From an uncultured bacterium (GTDB taxonomy: Bacteria > Bacteroidota > Ignavibacteria > Kapaibacteriales > UBA4661), in assembly GCA_937899715.1 (NCBI GenBank), contig CALCNX010000049.1, positions 131,720 to 195,719 on the forward strand: a DNA stretch of 64,000 bases. Direction: 5' to 3'. Below, piece after piece: positions 8,344 to 17,239 of this stretch (the stretch's first letter is position 1; each line of letters starts with the position of its first letter). The position numbers were made by a program, and so were the translations under genes. The notes under the pieces are model-generated. The model searched no databases, was not told the DNA's origin, and saw nothing but the letters and a program-made list of their open reading frames with translations.

Positions 8344-9636
8344 TCAAAGTGCATCTTTCCGTATCGTAATGGCGTAGCGGTGCGCTGCCAAGCCTTCTGA
8401 CTCTGCCATTATTTCCACTGCGCTGCCGATAGAAGCAATGCCTTCCTGCGTTAGGCGCTGGAAGGTGATTTTCTTCACAAAGCTATCCACCGACACGCCG
8501 CTATATGCCCGTGCATAGCCGTTTGTGGGCAGAGTATGGTTTGTGCCGGAAGCGTAATCCCCGGCAGATTCGGGAGAGTAATGCCCTAGAAAAATTGACC
8601 CTGCGTTGACAATACGTTCTGCAATCGTGTCTGCATCGTCCGTCGCAATGATAAGGTGCTCGGCGGCGTATTCGTTGGCAAAGTCAATCGCTTCGTCCAT
8701 CGTGGCAAAAAGTACAGCCCGGCTGTTTGCAAGGGCTTTTTCGGCAACAGCACCACGCGGCAGAAGAAGTAATTGCCTGTCAATCTCCTCCAATACCGCT
8801 TGAATACTTGCTTCTGAAGTGGTAATAAAAACAACCTGACTGTCTGCACCGTGCTCTGCTTGCGAAAGAAGATCGGCGGCGACAAAAGCAGGGCGACAAG
8901 TATGGTCTGCCAGCACAGCCACTTCCGATGGTCCGGCGGGCATATCAATGGCAACGCCGCTTCGCTGCGCAAGCTGCTTGGCAACGGTAACGTATTGATT
9001 CCCCGGACCAAAGATTTTATCAACCTTTGGCACTGTTTCCGTACCGTAGGTAAGCGCAGCGATTGCCTGTGCGCCGCCAACTTTGATGACGCGGCGCACC
9101 CCAACGAGATTCGCCGTGTACAAAATGGCAGGATGGATGGAATTGTCTGCTTGCGGTGGCGTACAGAGTACGCGCTCCGGCACACCGACAAGTGCTGCGG
9201 GTACACCAAGCATCAAAATCGTTGAAAACAGCGGAGCCGTGCCGCCGGGGATATACAAGCCCACGCGCTGAATCGGTACGGATTTGCGCCAGCAAAGAAC
9301 GCCCGGCTGTGTTTCGATGCGCTCGCTGCGGTATCCTGCTTCGTGCAGTTGTGTCTCGTGGAAACGCTCAATGTTGCCTTTTGCAAGACGAATCGCATCC
9401 TTGAGTTCGTCGCTAACGTGCTTTTCCGCTTCGGCAAACTCTGCCTCCGTTACTAACAACGATGGATTTTCCACGCGGTCAAATTCTTTATTGTAGTCCA
9501 AGAGTGCCGCATCACCACGCTTGCGGACGGCTTCCATGATAGGTGCTACGCGGCGCTCCATTTCCTCAAGGGCGAGTGTGGGACGTTGGACAAGGCTCGA
9601 CCATTCCGAGCGCGGTGGGTGGTGAAGAATGTGCAT
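8344..9636 (-). CDS. hisD: Histidinol dehydrogenase
   Basis: A 430-residue enzyme catalysing the last two NAD-dependent steps of histidine synthesis (histidinol to histidine). The family landmarks are clear: the cofactor-region stretch GPGNQYVTVAKQLAQ, IDMPAGPSEV, the zinc-ligand segment LLSQAEHGADSQ, the catalytic EH in YAAEHLIIAT, and the C-terminal SGTNHTLPTNGYAR and SVDSFVKKITFQ. It stands alone with no other his genes nearby, so the pathway is dispersed in this genome. I start at the ATG at 9636, because the 20 residues upstream in the same frame look like untranslated sequence and are poorly compatible with the family. Confidence 0.96.
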   Translation of the reverse strand: MHILHHPPRSEWSSLVQRPTLALEEMERRVAPIMEAVRKRGDAALLDYNKEFDRVENPSLLVTEAEFAEAEKHVSDELKDAIRLAKGNIERFHETQLHEAGYRSERIETQPGVLCWRKSVPIQRVGLYIPGGTAPLFSTILMLGVPAALVGVPERVLCTPPQADNSIHPAILYTANLVGVRRVIKVGGAQAIAALTYGTETVPKVDKIFGPGNQYVTVAKQLAQRSGVAIDMPAGPSEVAVLADHTCRPAFVAADLLSQAEHGADSQVVFITTSEASIQAVLEEIDRQLLLLPRGAVAEKALANSRAVLFATMDEAIDFANEYAAEHLIIATDDADTIAERIVNAGSIFLGHYSPESAGDYASGTNHTLPTNGYARAYSGVSVDSFVKKITFQRLTQEGIASIGSAVEIMAESEGLAAHRYAITIRKDAL

Positions 9637-9731
9637 ACAATGAGAAAGTGAGAAAGAAACAAGTGTACAAGTAGAAAAGAAGCTACAAAATAGCATCCGT
9701 GCTTGAGAATGGCAAAATTTTAGTGCGTAGC

Positions 9732-9875
9732 CTAGAGCGTGTTTACATATTCAACACCGAAATTCCTTTGCAAGCCTCGCTACACCTTGCTTCCTCCTTG
9801 ACAAAAAGAATTGAAGGAGATTTTCCAAAAGCCGCATCAAACCTTGTATTTGAGAATATGTAAACACGCCCTAGC
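9732..9875. mobile_element. MITE-like element with terminal inverted repeats
   Basis: The two ends are inverted copies: CTAGAGCGTGTTTACATATTC at one side and GAATATGTAAACACGCCCTAG at the other, with one mismatch in 21. The 144-base element has no coding capacity, and the outermost CTAG could reflect target choice. It sits in the 472-base gap between hisD and fbp. The rest of that gap shows only a weak TATATTCG box at 9996-10003 that might serve fbp. The ends suggest a non-autonomous derivative of an insertion sequence. No transposase gene is in the window. Confidence 0.6.
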
Positions 9876-10108
9876 GAGGTCGTAAAGCAACGATTCCGTG
9901 CATTTGCACTTCCATGAAACATAGCTCAGTGTTCTTAATTTGAAATAAATTTCGTCTCTCCAAAATTTTACCCCTGTTATTTCCCGCATAAACGCTATAT
10001 TCGGCACGAGAAAACGGTATGGATGAAAAACCCAATTACGAGTTTTTGTGTGAATTTATCTAACTCTGCATCGTGCGCGGTGCATTAATTTACTTACAAG
10101 GAGGATAT

Positions 10109-11149
10109 ATGCGAATGCGTGTCAGCAAACTGGTAACTATTGAACGGCATATTGCCGAAGAGGAACACGCGCACAGGGGCGCATCCGGCGAATTTTCGCG
10201 GCTTATGCGCGATATGCTCTTGGCTATTCGTCTCATCTCGCGGGATGTGCGCCGTGCGGGACTGAATGACGTGCTTGGCATCACCGACGGCACAAATGTT
10301 CACGGCGAGCAGGTAAAAAAACTGGATATGCTCGCACACGATACGATTTTTCGCGCTATGGATCACGGCGGACACCTCTGCGTGATGGCATCGGAAGAAA
10401 GCGAAGAACTGATTATGATTCCGCCCGAATACGCCCGTGGCAAGTACGTTCTCCTCTTTGACCCGCTCGACGGCTCATCGAATATAGACGTGAATGTTAC
10501 TATCGGCACAATTTTTTCTATCTACCACCGCGTTACGCCGGATTATGTAGGCGACGGCACGTTGGAAGATGTTTTGCAGCCGGGCGCACGGCAGATAGCT
10601 GCAGGATACGTCTGCTACGGCAGCAGCACACAATTAGTCTATACCACAGGCAACGGTGTAGATGTCTTCACATATGACCCCACCATCGGTGAGTTTTTGC
10701 TTAGTGATGAAAAAATACAAATGCCGAACAGAGGCAAGTATTATAGCGTGAACGAAGGCAACGCTTCCAAATGGGACGATAATCTGAAGCGGTACATCAA
10801 CTATCTCAAAACGCCGTCCACTGATAAGCGCCGTCCGTATTCGCTGCGCTATGTAGGAACGAGTATTGCCGACTTACATCGCACTATCATGTACGGCGGG
10901 ATTTTTATGTACCCGGCAGATTCAAGTAACCCCAAGGGCAAACTGCGCATGATGTACGAATGTAATCCTCTGGCAATGATTGTCGAGCAAGCGGGCGGCA
11001 TGGCAAGCGACGGTGTCCATCGTATTCTCGACAAGCGCCCCAATGCTATTCACGAGCGTTCACCGCTTTTCATCGGCAGCAAAGACGACGTGCTGGAAGC
11101 AGAAGCATTCTTGCGCGGCGAGTTTCCGCCCGGTGGAGAAGAAGCATAG
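10109..11149 (+). CDS. fbp: Class I fructose-1,6-bisphosphatase
   Basis: A 346-residue enzyme that removes the 1-phosphate of fructose 1,6-bisphosphate in gluconeogenesis. The class I metal-binding motif FDPLDGSSNIDVN is present, as are the acidic ASEESEE loop and the substrate-binding GKLRMMYECNPLAMIVEQAGG. A strong AAGGAGG ribosome site at 10098-10104 supports ATG 10109, with ATG 10115 (10 bases from the site) as an equally good alternative. An in-frame start at 10073 lies upstream of the ribosome site and is discarded. It appears to be transcribed alone, with a possible terminator at 11265. Confidence 0.96.
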   Translation: MRMRVSKLVTIERHIAEEEHAHRGASGEFSRLMRDMLLAIRLISRDVRRAGLNDVLGITDGTNVHGEQVKKLDMLAHDTIFRAMDHGGHLCVMASEESEELIMIPPEYARGKYVLLFDPLDGSSNIDVNVTIGTIFSIYHRVTPDYVGDGTLEDVLQPGARQIAAGYVCYGSSTQLVYTTGNGVDVFTYDPTIGEFLLSDEKIQMPNRGKYYSVNEGNASKWDDNLKRYINYLKTPSTDKRRPYSLRYVGTSIADLHRTIMYGGIFMYPADSSNPKGKLRMMYECNPLAMIVEQAGGMASDGVHRILDKRPNAIHERSPLFIGSKDDVLEAEAFLRGEFPPGGEEA

Positions 11150-11264
11150 ACAAGAATCACAAATAACTTGGCAAAGTACGTGGGCGCGATGAATCTTTTT
11201 CACGGTGATTAGCGTCTTGTTCAACAGATACAATGGCGTGATGTTCACACAGGGTTTGTAGAGC

Positions 11265-11286
11265 GTTTGCGCAGCAAACGGTTTTT
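11265..11286 (+). terminator. Probable terminator between fbp and the TPR gene
   Basis: CGTTTGC (11265-11271) pairs with GCAAACG (11275-11281) around a three-base loop and is followed by TTTTTG. It lies about 115 bases after fbp. Confidence 0.6.
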
Positions 11287-11366
11287 GTTTGCAAATCGTC
11301 GGCGAACTCGCTATCATTGTATAACAATCACGGATTCACGCGCCCACACTTTTGAAGGATACCGCA

Positions 11367-12830
11367 ATGAATACGCACGGTTTTGACGATGACGATTTTG
11401 AGTTCGACAAGCCCCATTGGAACAAAAAGGAAATGGACGAGCAAATTCGCCGTTTCCGCGAAGCAATGCGTGGCGACGGCTCTCGGAGCGATGACTCCCG
11501 CAGTCAAACACCGAGTACCTCTGCTTTGGAGGAATTGATTCTCTATTGTCTGGAAACAGAAAAATTCGACGATGCGCTGAATTTTGCCTTGCTTCTCACC
11601 GAATCTATGCCTTATTCCGGTGATGCGTGGCAGAAAAAAGGTGTTGCCTTGAGCGCACTGGGACGCTACCAAGAAGCACTGGAAGCCATTGACCGCGCTC
11701 TCGCTCTCGACCCCGCCGACATCGAAACACACATCAATCGCGCATGGGCGCTGGACGGACTTGGGCGTTACGACGAGGCAATGGAGACCGTCGAGCAATC
11801 CCTCATGTACGAAGCCGACAACGAAGAAGCACTTTTCATGAAGGCAACGCTTCTGGAGCGCTATGAAAAATATGATGAAGCTATCAAACTCTTTCAATAT
11901 CTTCTTCATTCCGAACGCCTTGCCAAAGATGCGTGGTATGAGCTGGGATACTGCTACGATTTTCTCAATAAGCCCGACGAGGCGCTCAACGCCTACAATA
12001 AGCACATAGACGAGCATCCGTACAACTACAACGCATGGTACAACTGCGGTGTGGTCTATAGTAAGCAAGAACAGTATTATCAGGCGATTGAGTGCTACGA
12101 TATGGCGATTGCCATTAAGGAAGATTTTGCCGCAGCGTGGTACAATCGCGGTAATTCCTACGCCTCGCTGCATCGCATCAAAGAAGCAATCGAGAGCTAT
12201 CAGGAAGCGCTGAAATACGAGCCGAACGACATTCCTACACTGTACAATCTTGGCAATGCGTACCAAGAAAGCGGCGAATTTCAAAAGGCAATCGAGCTCT
12301 ACACCCGTGCTTTACGCCTTGACACGAAGTATGCCGATGCCTATTTTGCACGTGGTTCGTGCTATGACGCAATGGAGCAGTACCAATCAGCATTGCTCGA
12401 CTACGACACTGCCCTTGAGATGATGCCTTCCTACGCAGACCTCTGGTACGCAAAGGCAGACCTGCTCTACAACACAGGCAAGGTGGAAGAGTCCTTCAAA
12501 TGCTACCGCCGCGCATTGGAACTTAATCCGAAAGACCACGAATGTTGGTTTGATTTTGGTGACACTGCCTTGCATCTGGGCAATATTCCGGCAGCAATCT
12601 ACGCCTTTCAGCAAGTGATTGCTCTTTCGCCGGAATGGGCGGATGGTTACTACGCGCTGTCAAAAATTTATGCGGCTGAAGATATGATTGACGATGCGGC
12701 AAAACTTCTGGCAAGCGCTCTCAGGCTTGAACCCAAGATGCAAAGCGTCTATGAGATTGATTTTATGATGTTCCTCAGCGACGATAAAATCCAACGTCTC
12801 CGCAGCGCCGTTACGCGACTTTTGCAATAA
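11367..12830 (+). CDS. Tetratricopeptide repeat protein
   Basis: A 487-residue soluble protein without signal peptide. After a charged N-terminus of about 50 residues (DDDDFEFDKPHW) it consists of roughly a dozen consecutive 34-residue TPR units with the usual W/L-G-Y-A-F-A-P pattern, for example AWYNRGNSYASLHRIKEAIESYQEALKYEP split across one unit. TPR arrays scaffold protein-protein contacts. The partner is unknown. The start at 11367 follows GAAGGA by eight bases. The next gene, a sugar-type ABC permease, begins nine bases after the stop, so the two are probably co-transcribed. Confidence 0.9.
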   Translation: MNTHGFDDDDFEFDKPHWNKKEMDEQIRRFREAMRGDGSRSDDSRSQTPSTSALEELILYCLETEKFDDALNFALLLTESMPYSGDAWQKKGVALSALGRYQEALEAIDRALALDPADIETHINRAWALDGLGRYDEAMETVEQSLMYEADNEEALFMKATLLERYEKYDEAIKLFQYLLHSERLAKDAWYELGYCYDFLNKPDEALNAYNKHIDEHPYNYNAWYNCGVVYSKQEQYYQAIECYDMAIAIKEDFAAAWYNRGNSYASLHRIKEAIESYQEALKYEPNDIPTLYNLGNAYQESGEFQKAIELYTRALRLDTKYADAYFARGSCYDAMEQYQSALLDYDTALEMMPSYADLWYAKADLLYNTGKVEESFKCYRRALELNPKDHECWFDFGDTALHLGNIPAAIYAFQQVIALSPEWADGYYALSKIYAAEDMIDDAAKLLASALRLEPKMQSVYEIDFMMFLSDDKIQRLRSAVTRLLQ

Positions 12831-12839
12831 ACGTCCTTT

Positions 12840-13676
12840 ATGAACAGCAGCAGTATTCGTTCCTTGCTTGCCCAAAGCCTGCGCTACGCGCTGCTTATAG
12901 CCGCAGCCGCGCTTATGGTCTTTCCGCTCGGATGGATGCTGCTGCTTTCGCTTAAAGAACGTCCCCAAAGTTACGCCACCTTCGCTGACCTGCTTTTTGC
13001 GCCGAACACTCTTGCTCATTACCGCGACATCCTGCTTGCCGATACCTTCGGGCGCTACTTCCTCAATTCTCTTGGCATCTCTGTCGTTGTTACGCTGGGC
13101 AACCTCCTTTTTTGTCTCATGGCGGCATTTGCTTTCGCCCGCAAGGAATTTCGCGGACGAGAGTTGTTTTTTACAACCGTCCTGGGCGTGATGATGATTC
13201 CACCACACGTGGTGATGATTCCGCTCTACCGCATGATGGTTGCTTTCGGCTGGATTAACACCTACTATGCGCTTATTATCCCTTGGCTCGTCATGCCTTT
13301 CGGCATTTTTCTGCTCCGGCAGTATATTCTGAGTCTGCCCCGCGACGTGGAGGATGCTGCCCGTGTGGATGGTGCAAGCGAGTGGTATGTTCTCTTTCGT
13401 ATCGTTCTGCCGCTCGCCAAGCCTGCACTGACGGTGCTTGCACTCTATGTTTTCCTCGCCACGTGGAATTCCTTCCTTTTCCCGTTTCTCTTTGCTAATG
13501 ACACCGCACACCGCACACTCACCGTCGGTCTAGCTTCCTTTCAGGGTAAACAGACGATAGATTGGTCGCACTTGATGGCGGGTGCAAGTATTTCTGCCGT
13601 GCCAATACTGGTGCTCTTTCTTATCTTCCAAAAGCAAATTATTCAAGGGTTGACCGCCGGAGCGCTCAAAGAGTAG
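12840..13676 (+). CDS. MalG-type carbohydrate ABC transporter permease
   Basis: A 278-residue inner-membrane protein with six predicted helices and the ATPase-contacting EAA loop near residues 170-190 (EDAARVDGASEWYVLFRIVLP), diagnostic of binding-protein-dependent sugar permeases (MalG/UgpE group). Normally it would pair with a MalF-type permease, a solute-binding protein and an ATPase. None of these is in the window, and its only close neighbour is the TPR gene. It may therefore use subunits encoded elsewhere. The substrate is unknown. Convergent with the glycosylase gene that ends at 13722. Confidence 0.9.
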   Translation: MNSSSIRSLLAQSLRYALLIAAAALMVFPLGWMLLLSLKERPQSYATFADLLFAPNTLAHYRDILLADTFGRYFLNSLGISVVVTLGNLLFCLMAAFAFARKEFRGRELFFTTVLGVMMIPPHVVMIPLYRMMVAFGWINTYYALIIPWLVMPFGIFLLRQYILSLPRDVEDAARVDGASEWYVLFRIVLPLAKPALTVLALYVFLATWNSFLFPFLFANDTAHRTLTVGLASFQGKQTIDWSHLMAGASISAVPILVLFLIFQKQIIQGLTAGALKE

Positions 13677-13721
13677 AGCATTGAAGTTCCTGAAAATTGG
13701 GTACGTACTCACTCCTCATAA

Positions 13722-14360
13722 TTATTTCAAAATCAAGCCCGCCTCCGATGCCCAAAAGTAAAGGTCGAGTTCATCCATTGCAATCTCTACGTGGTCGGCA
13801 AATTTCTTAAAACCTTCTCCTGTAGCCAAATATCGTGCTTTGCCCGCAATGTTCGGCACTTCGGCAAACACGCCGCAGCGAACCAAATGTTTCAGTGTGT
13901 GGCGGTCTAAAATGGCAAGATTTCGGTAGCCGATATTGCGCAAATAATGCGAAGCCTCTTTCCAACTCATGCCGTCCACGTTTTCTACCAACCATTCGCG
14001 CTTTTGCTCATCGTTAAGCCCGGAATCAAGAATGGAGGCGATGCCCAGCCATTCATCACGTGCTTTCATTAAGCGCACGGCTTTTGTTTCATGAAAGCGG
14101 ATGTAATGCGCTTTGTCGCGCAGGATAGAAACGGGGTTGAAGCCCATGCGCTCAAAATCACGCTCTTGTAGAATGTTCACGACTGCGTTTGCATTTTCGG
14201 CTTTTGACTGCGGCGTACAAAGGCAGTAGCAGAGTTCATAGAACCGTTGTTCACGGGGAACACGGCGAAAATCTTCCAACCGCGCAAGGATTTGCGGGCG
14301 CAGTTCGGCAAAGCGCTTGCGGTCTTCGTCCGTGAAGGTATAGGCGCTGCGCTTGTTCAC
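13722..14360 (-). CDS. Ogg2-type 8-oxoguanine DNA glycosylase/AP lyase
   Basis: A 212-residue helix-hairpin-helix glycosylase. The motif GMSWKEASHYLRNIGYRNLA followed by ILDRH matches the archaeal/thermophile Ogg2 family (Methanocaldococcus type). Lys134 is the likely Schiff-base nucleophile and Asp152 the activating aspartate. The N-terminal half carries the family stretch LCYCLCTPQSKAENA. It would excise 8-oxoguanine and nick the abasic site. The GTG start overlaps the mutL stop codon by four bases (GTGA), so it is translationally coupled to mutL in a small DNA-repair operon. No FeS cluster cysteines of the MutY/Nth type are seen. Confidence 0.88.
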   Translation of the reverse strand: MNKRSAYTFTDEDRKRFAELRPQILARLEDFRRVPREQRFYELCYCLCTPQSKAENANAVVNILQERDFERMGFNPVSILRDKAHYIRFHETKAVRLMKARDEWLGIASILDSGLNDEQKREWLVENVDGMSWKEASHYLRNIGYRNLAILDRHTLKHLVRCGVFAEVPNIAGKARYLATGEGFKKFADHVEIAMDELDLYFWASEAGLILK

Positions 14361-16360
14361 GATGTTCTTCCAAAGCGCTTATCAAATTCTGCAAGTGGCA
14401 CTTCAATTATCGTTGGGCGACCGTGGGGACACGTGTACGGCATCTGTGCGGCGTAGAGGTCGTCCACCAATTGCCGCATTTCCTGAAAGGTGAGCGCATC
14501 GCCGGCACGAATGGCAGAGCGACAGCCGAAGGATGCAGCAAGATTGTCGCGGACGCTCGTGTGGCGGAGGTCGTTGTACTCGCGGTACTGCTCCAAGAGT
14601 TCGCGGAGCGCATCCTCCTCGCGTCCTGTGCGCACGTCAGCCGGAACACCGCGTATTTCCACGCCTTGTTCCATTTGCTCAAGGTCAAAGCCCATTTTTT
14701 GCAAATCCTCCTGCAATTCTTTCGTCAGTGCCGCATCGCCGCTTGTCATCTGCACTTGCACAGGAAACAGCAATTCTTGCCCGTACTTGAAGCCCTCGTT
14801 CATCGCCCGCAGCGCCCGCTCATACAGAATCCGTTCGTGGGCGGCGTGTTGGTCAATAATTGCCATACCGCTTGCCGTCGGCATCACCACGTACTTTCTG
14901 TGGAGTTGCCAGAAGAATTTTGTCGGTGCTGCGTGCTGATGTGGTTCGGTGGAAGAGGCAGTGCCGTTTGCAAAAGCATCATTCTGAAAAGCACTGGCTT
15001 GAAATGCGCTTGCTTGGCGATTTTCCGGCGTAAAGCGTTCCGATGCAGGGCGCTCAGAAGCATAACGCTCAGAAGAGTACCGCTCAGATTGTGATGCCCG
15101 TTCTCGTCCAAAAATCTGCTCGTAAGCGCTCATTTCGCCTTGTGTCATGCGACGCTCGGAAGGCGGTGCGTAGCGGGGTTCAGGTTCTTTAGTGCTTCCT
15201 GAGATAATAATTTCTCCTGTATCACGGTTGACCATCACCGATTCGCCCAAGAGCGCTGGACTTTGCGGCGCGAGCGTCATGCGCTCAAGATTGCCGCCGA
15301 ACTCCGGGAAGCCTTGCGTTTCGCGGAACTGTGCGCTTGGCGTGAGGTTGTGCCGTGCAAGTGTTTCTGCCACAGCACGACGAATGGCGGTGTACATGGT
15401 GCGGTCGTCGTCGAATTTTACTTCGTGCTTTTGCGGATGAATGTTCACATCCACGCGCTCCGGGTCAACGGCGAGAAAGAGCACAAACGGTGGATAGCTA
15501 GACTGATCAATCAAATGTTCGTAAGCGCTCATCACGGCGTGGCTCAGTTGGCGGCTCGAAATCACGCGCCCGTTCATGTAAAAAAACTGCTCTGCTTTGG
15601 TGCGCTTGGCAAACTGCGGTTGCCCGATGTAGCCCGTGACGTGAATATCAGAGCCGTTTGCAAGCTGCTCCGAAAAATCAACCCGCATGAGCGTATCTGA
15701 AAAGCGCTTGCCAAGGGCATCGGTAATGCGCTGATGCGGTGGTGCGGGCGTGAGGTCATGCACAAGCGAATCGTCGTCGTAAAAAACAAAGCGCACATCG
15801 GGGCGAGAAAGCGCAAAGCGCGTCATGGTGTCAGCGACATGGCGAAATTCCGTCAGGTCAGAACGCAAGAATTTACGCCGCGCCGGAACATTATAGAACA
15901 AATTCCGCACAAAGACTTGCGTTCCGGCTTCCATTGCGCATGGCTCTATTGTTGGCTCTTGAAGCGGTTCGGCGCTGAGTTTCCAGCCGTGGTCGTCTGT
16001 TCGGCGGCGTGTGCGAATTTCCACCTGTGCCACCGAACAAATAGAAGCCAGCGCCTCGCCACGAAAGCCCAACGTCATAATGTGCGCCAAGTCCTCGGTG
16101 GTCTTGATTTTGCTGGTCGCGTGGCGCTTTGGTGCAAGTGCAAGGTCGGCTTTGCTCATGCCTTTGCCGTTGTCCATGATGTGCAGAAGCTGCTTCCCGG
16201 CACCGCGCACAATCACAACGATTTCCGTTGCGCCAGCATCCAGACTGTTCTCCACCAGTTCTTTCACGACCGATTCAGGGCGCTGCACAACCTCGCCCGC
16301 CGCAATTTGATTGGCAATGAAGTCCGGTAAAATCTGGATTTCTGTATCGGTGAGGTTCAT
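14357..16360 (-). CDS. mutL: DNA mismatch repair protein MutL
   Basis: A 667-residue protein. The N-terminal GHKL ATPase (about residues 1-330) shows ELVENSLDAGAT, DNGKGM and GFRGEALASI. A Ser/Glu/Arg-rich linker holds several SERYSSERYASER-type short repeats. The C-terminal dimerisation domain has DQHAAHERILYE, an exact DQHA-x2-E-x4-E endonuclease motif, plus GCRSAIRAGDA and CPHGRPTI zinc-site residues. It is therefore a nicking MutL, as expected in bacteria lacking MutH. It is the first gene of an operon with the overlapping Ogg2-type glycosylase. MutS is not in the window. Confidence 0.97.
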   Translation of the reverse strand: MNLTDTEIQILPDFIANQIAAGEVVQRPESVVKELVENSLDAGATEIVVIVRGAGKQLLHIMDNGKGMSKADLALAPKRHATSKIKTTEDLAHIMTLGFRGEALASICSVAQVEIRTRRRTDDHGWKLSAEPLQEPTIEPCAMEAGTQVFVRNLFYNVPARRKFLRSDLTEFRHVADTMTRFALSRPDVRFVFYDDDSLVHDLTPAPPHQRITDALGKRFSDTLMRVDFSEQLANGSDIHVTGYIGQPQFAKRTKAEQFFYMNGRVISSRQLSHAVMSAYEHLIDQSSYPPFVLFLAVDPERVDVNIHPQKHEVKFDDDRTMYTAIRRAVAETLARHNLTPSAQFRETQGFPEFGGNLERMTLAPQSPALLGESVMVNRDTGEIIISGSTKEPEPRYAPPSERRMTQGEMSAYEQIFGRERASQSERYSSERYASERPASERFTPENRQASAFQASAFQNDAFANGTASSTEPHQHAAPTKFFWQLHRKYVVMPTASGMAIIDQHAAHERILYERALRAMNEGFKYGQELLFPVQVQMTSGDAALTKELQEDLQKMGFDLEQMEQGVEIRGVPADVRTGREEDALRELLEQYREYNDLRHTSVRDNLAASFGCRSAIRAGDALTFQEMRQLVDDLYAAQMPYTCPHGRPTIIEVPLAEFDKRFGRTS

Positions 16361-16427
16361 GGGGCTTAGGGAGGGAGGCTTTGCTTATCAGCAATGATGC
16401 GCTTTATTGAGGTTGTCTATATTATCG

Positions 16428-16577
16428 TTATGCTCCGACCGATTCTACCTCAGGGGCAGATTCCATAGTTGCTTGCTGCTGCAAATAATATGCAACAAGT
16501 TTATAGGGGTCATTCCCACATTCGGCAAATATTTCTTGGCGCACAGTCCAAATTTCCTCTAGTGTTGGCTCGTTCAT
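16428..16577 (-). CDS. Small protein downstream of PIN gene, candidate antitoxin
   Basis: A 49-residue ORF starting MNEPTLEEIWTVRQEIFAEC and ending in an acidic tail. Its ATG overlaps the TGA of the PIN gene by ATGA, implying coupled translation. Short proteins of the pattern 'P-hydrophobic-EE-hydrophobic-x-R-x-E-hydrophobic-A-E-x-N/D-D' are often found beside PIN genes in cyanobacteria and related groups, so I infer an antitoxin or regulator. Order is toxin first, antitoxin second, the reverse of classic VapBC. There is no visible DNA-binding fold. Because of its size it could be overlooked or spurious, but the overlap and codon use argue for a real gene. Confidence 0.6.
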   Translation of the reverse strand: MNEPTLEEIWTVRQEIFAECGNDPYKLVAYYLQQQATMESAPEVESVGA

Positions 16578-17056
16578 GGCTCTATTCCTAACAGTTCAAG
16601 TGGTGTGATAAGCTGTGGTGTGTATAATCCCAAAAGTGTGTTTATCTGCCTGATGTGTGATGTCTTATTTGCATTTGCAATATGTTTGCAATTCCATGTC
16701 AGCAATATATCGCACTTGTGCCAAGACGCGATTGCAAGATGCAAGGCATCACCGCCTGCGTTGGCGGGCATAACTTTATGCCGGATATACGTCTCAACAA
16801 TTAGTGCAATATCCGCTTCAATCCGCAGCAGAGCAGTGTTGCTCAGTAAATCTAAACAATCTGATTTCTTTGTCGGATTATAGCTTCCTCGTCGTAGTTC
16901 ATCAAGCACCGCTGGGCTAGTCCAAACCTCGTAATTGTTTCGCTCGTTGTTCCACCACTCTTGCGTCCAATTACGCCGCGCAATAGCTTCAGCATTGGTG
17001 CGTGTTTCAAAGTAAAAACTTGGTATGCTGGTTTCGATATAGACTTTGGGCTTCAT
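16574..17056 (-). CDS. PIN-domain protein, VapC-like toxin candidate
   Basis: A 160-residue single-domain protein. It begins KPKVYIETSIPSFYF, in which the first PIN acidic residue is Glu rather than Asp, a known variant subfamily. Later acidic positions are in SPAVLDELRRG, GGDALHLAIAS and the final LLTWNCKHIANAN. PIN domains are Mg-dependent ribonucleases and are common as TA toxins. A promoter-like TTTG-N20-TAGTTTG lies immediately before the ATG, leaving five bases of leader. It is followed by a 49-residue overlapping ORF rather than preceded by an antitoxin. Housekeeping roles cannot be excluded, but an orphan or type II TA toxin is most likely. Confidence 0.82.
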   Translation of the reverse strand: MKPKVYIETSIPSFYFETRTNAEAIARRNWTQEWWNNERNNYEVWTSPAVLDELRRGSYNPTKKSDCLDLLSNTALLRIEADIALIVETYIRHKVMPANAGGDALHLAIASWHKCDILLTWNCKHIANANKTSHIRQINTLLGLYTPQLITPLELLGIEP

Positions 17057-17061
17057 AGCCC

Positions 17062-17092
17062 CAAACTACGCAAAAGCAGGCGGAAAAGCAAA
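17062..17092 (-). promoter_or_regulatory. Promoter-like boxes abutting the PIN gene start
   Basis: On the minus strand TTTG (17092-17089) and TAGTTTG (17068-17062) are 20 bases apart. Only GGGCT separates the second box from the ATG, with no ribosome binding site. TAGTTTG is one base shorter than TAnnTTTG. If used, the transcript would be leaderless or nearly so. Confidence 0.45.
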
Positions 17093-17239
17093 AGCGGCGC
17101 ACGGGTGATTTTTGCCCACGGAATTTGGGAGTAATGAAATGGGATAAGGAGATTCTTTTGCTGGTATTTTAAGTTTTAGTTGATCGCAAGTAAACTGCTC
17201 GAAGGTCGGCAGTAACTGATTTGGTCACCTCTCAGCCTA

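Noticed and set aside
11328..12284. Long open frame on the minus strand opposite the TPR gene
   Set aside because: It is antisense to clear TPR repeats, has Cys/Phe/Val-rich shadow composition and no family resemblance.
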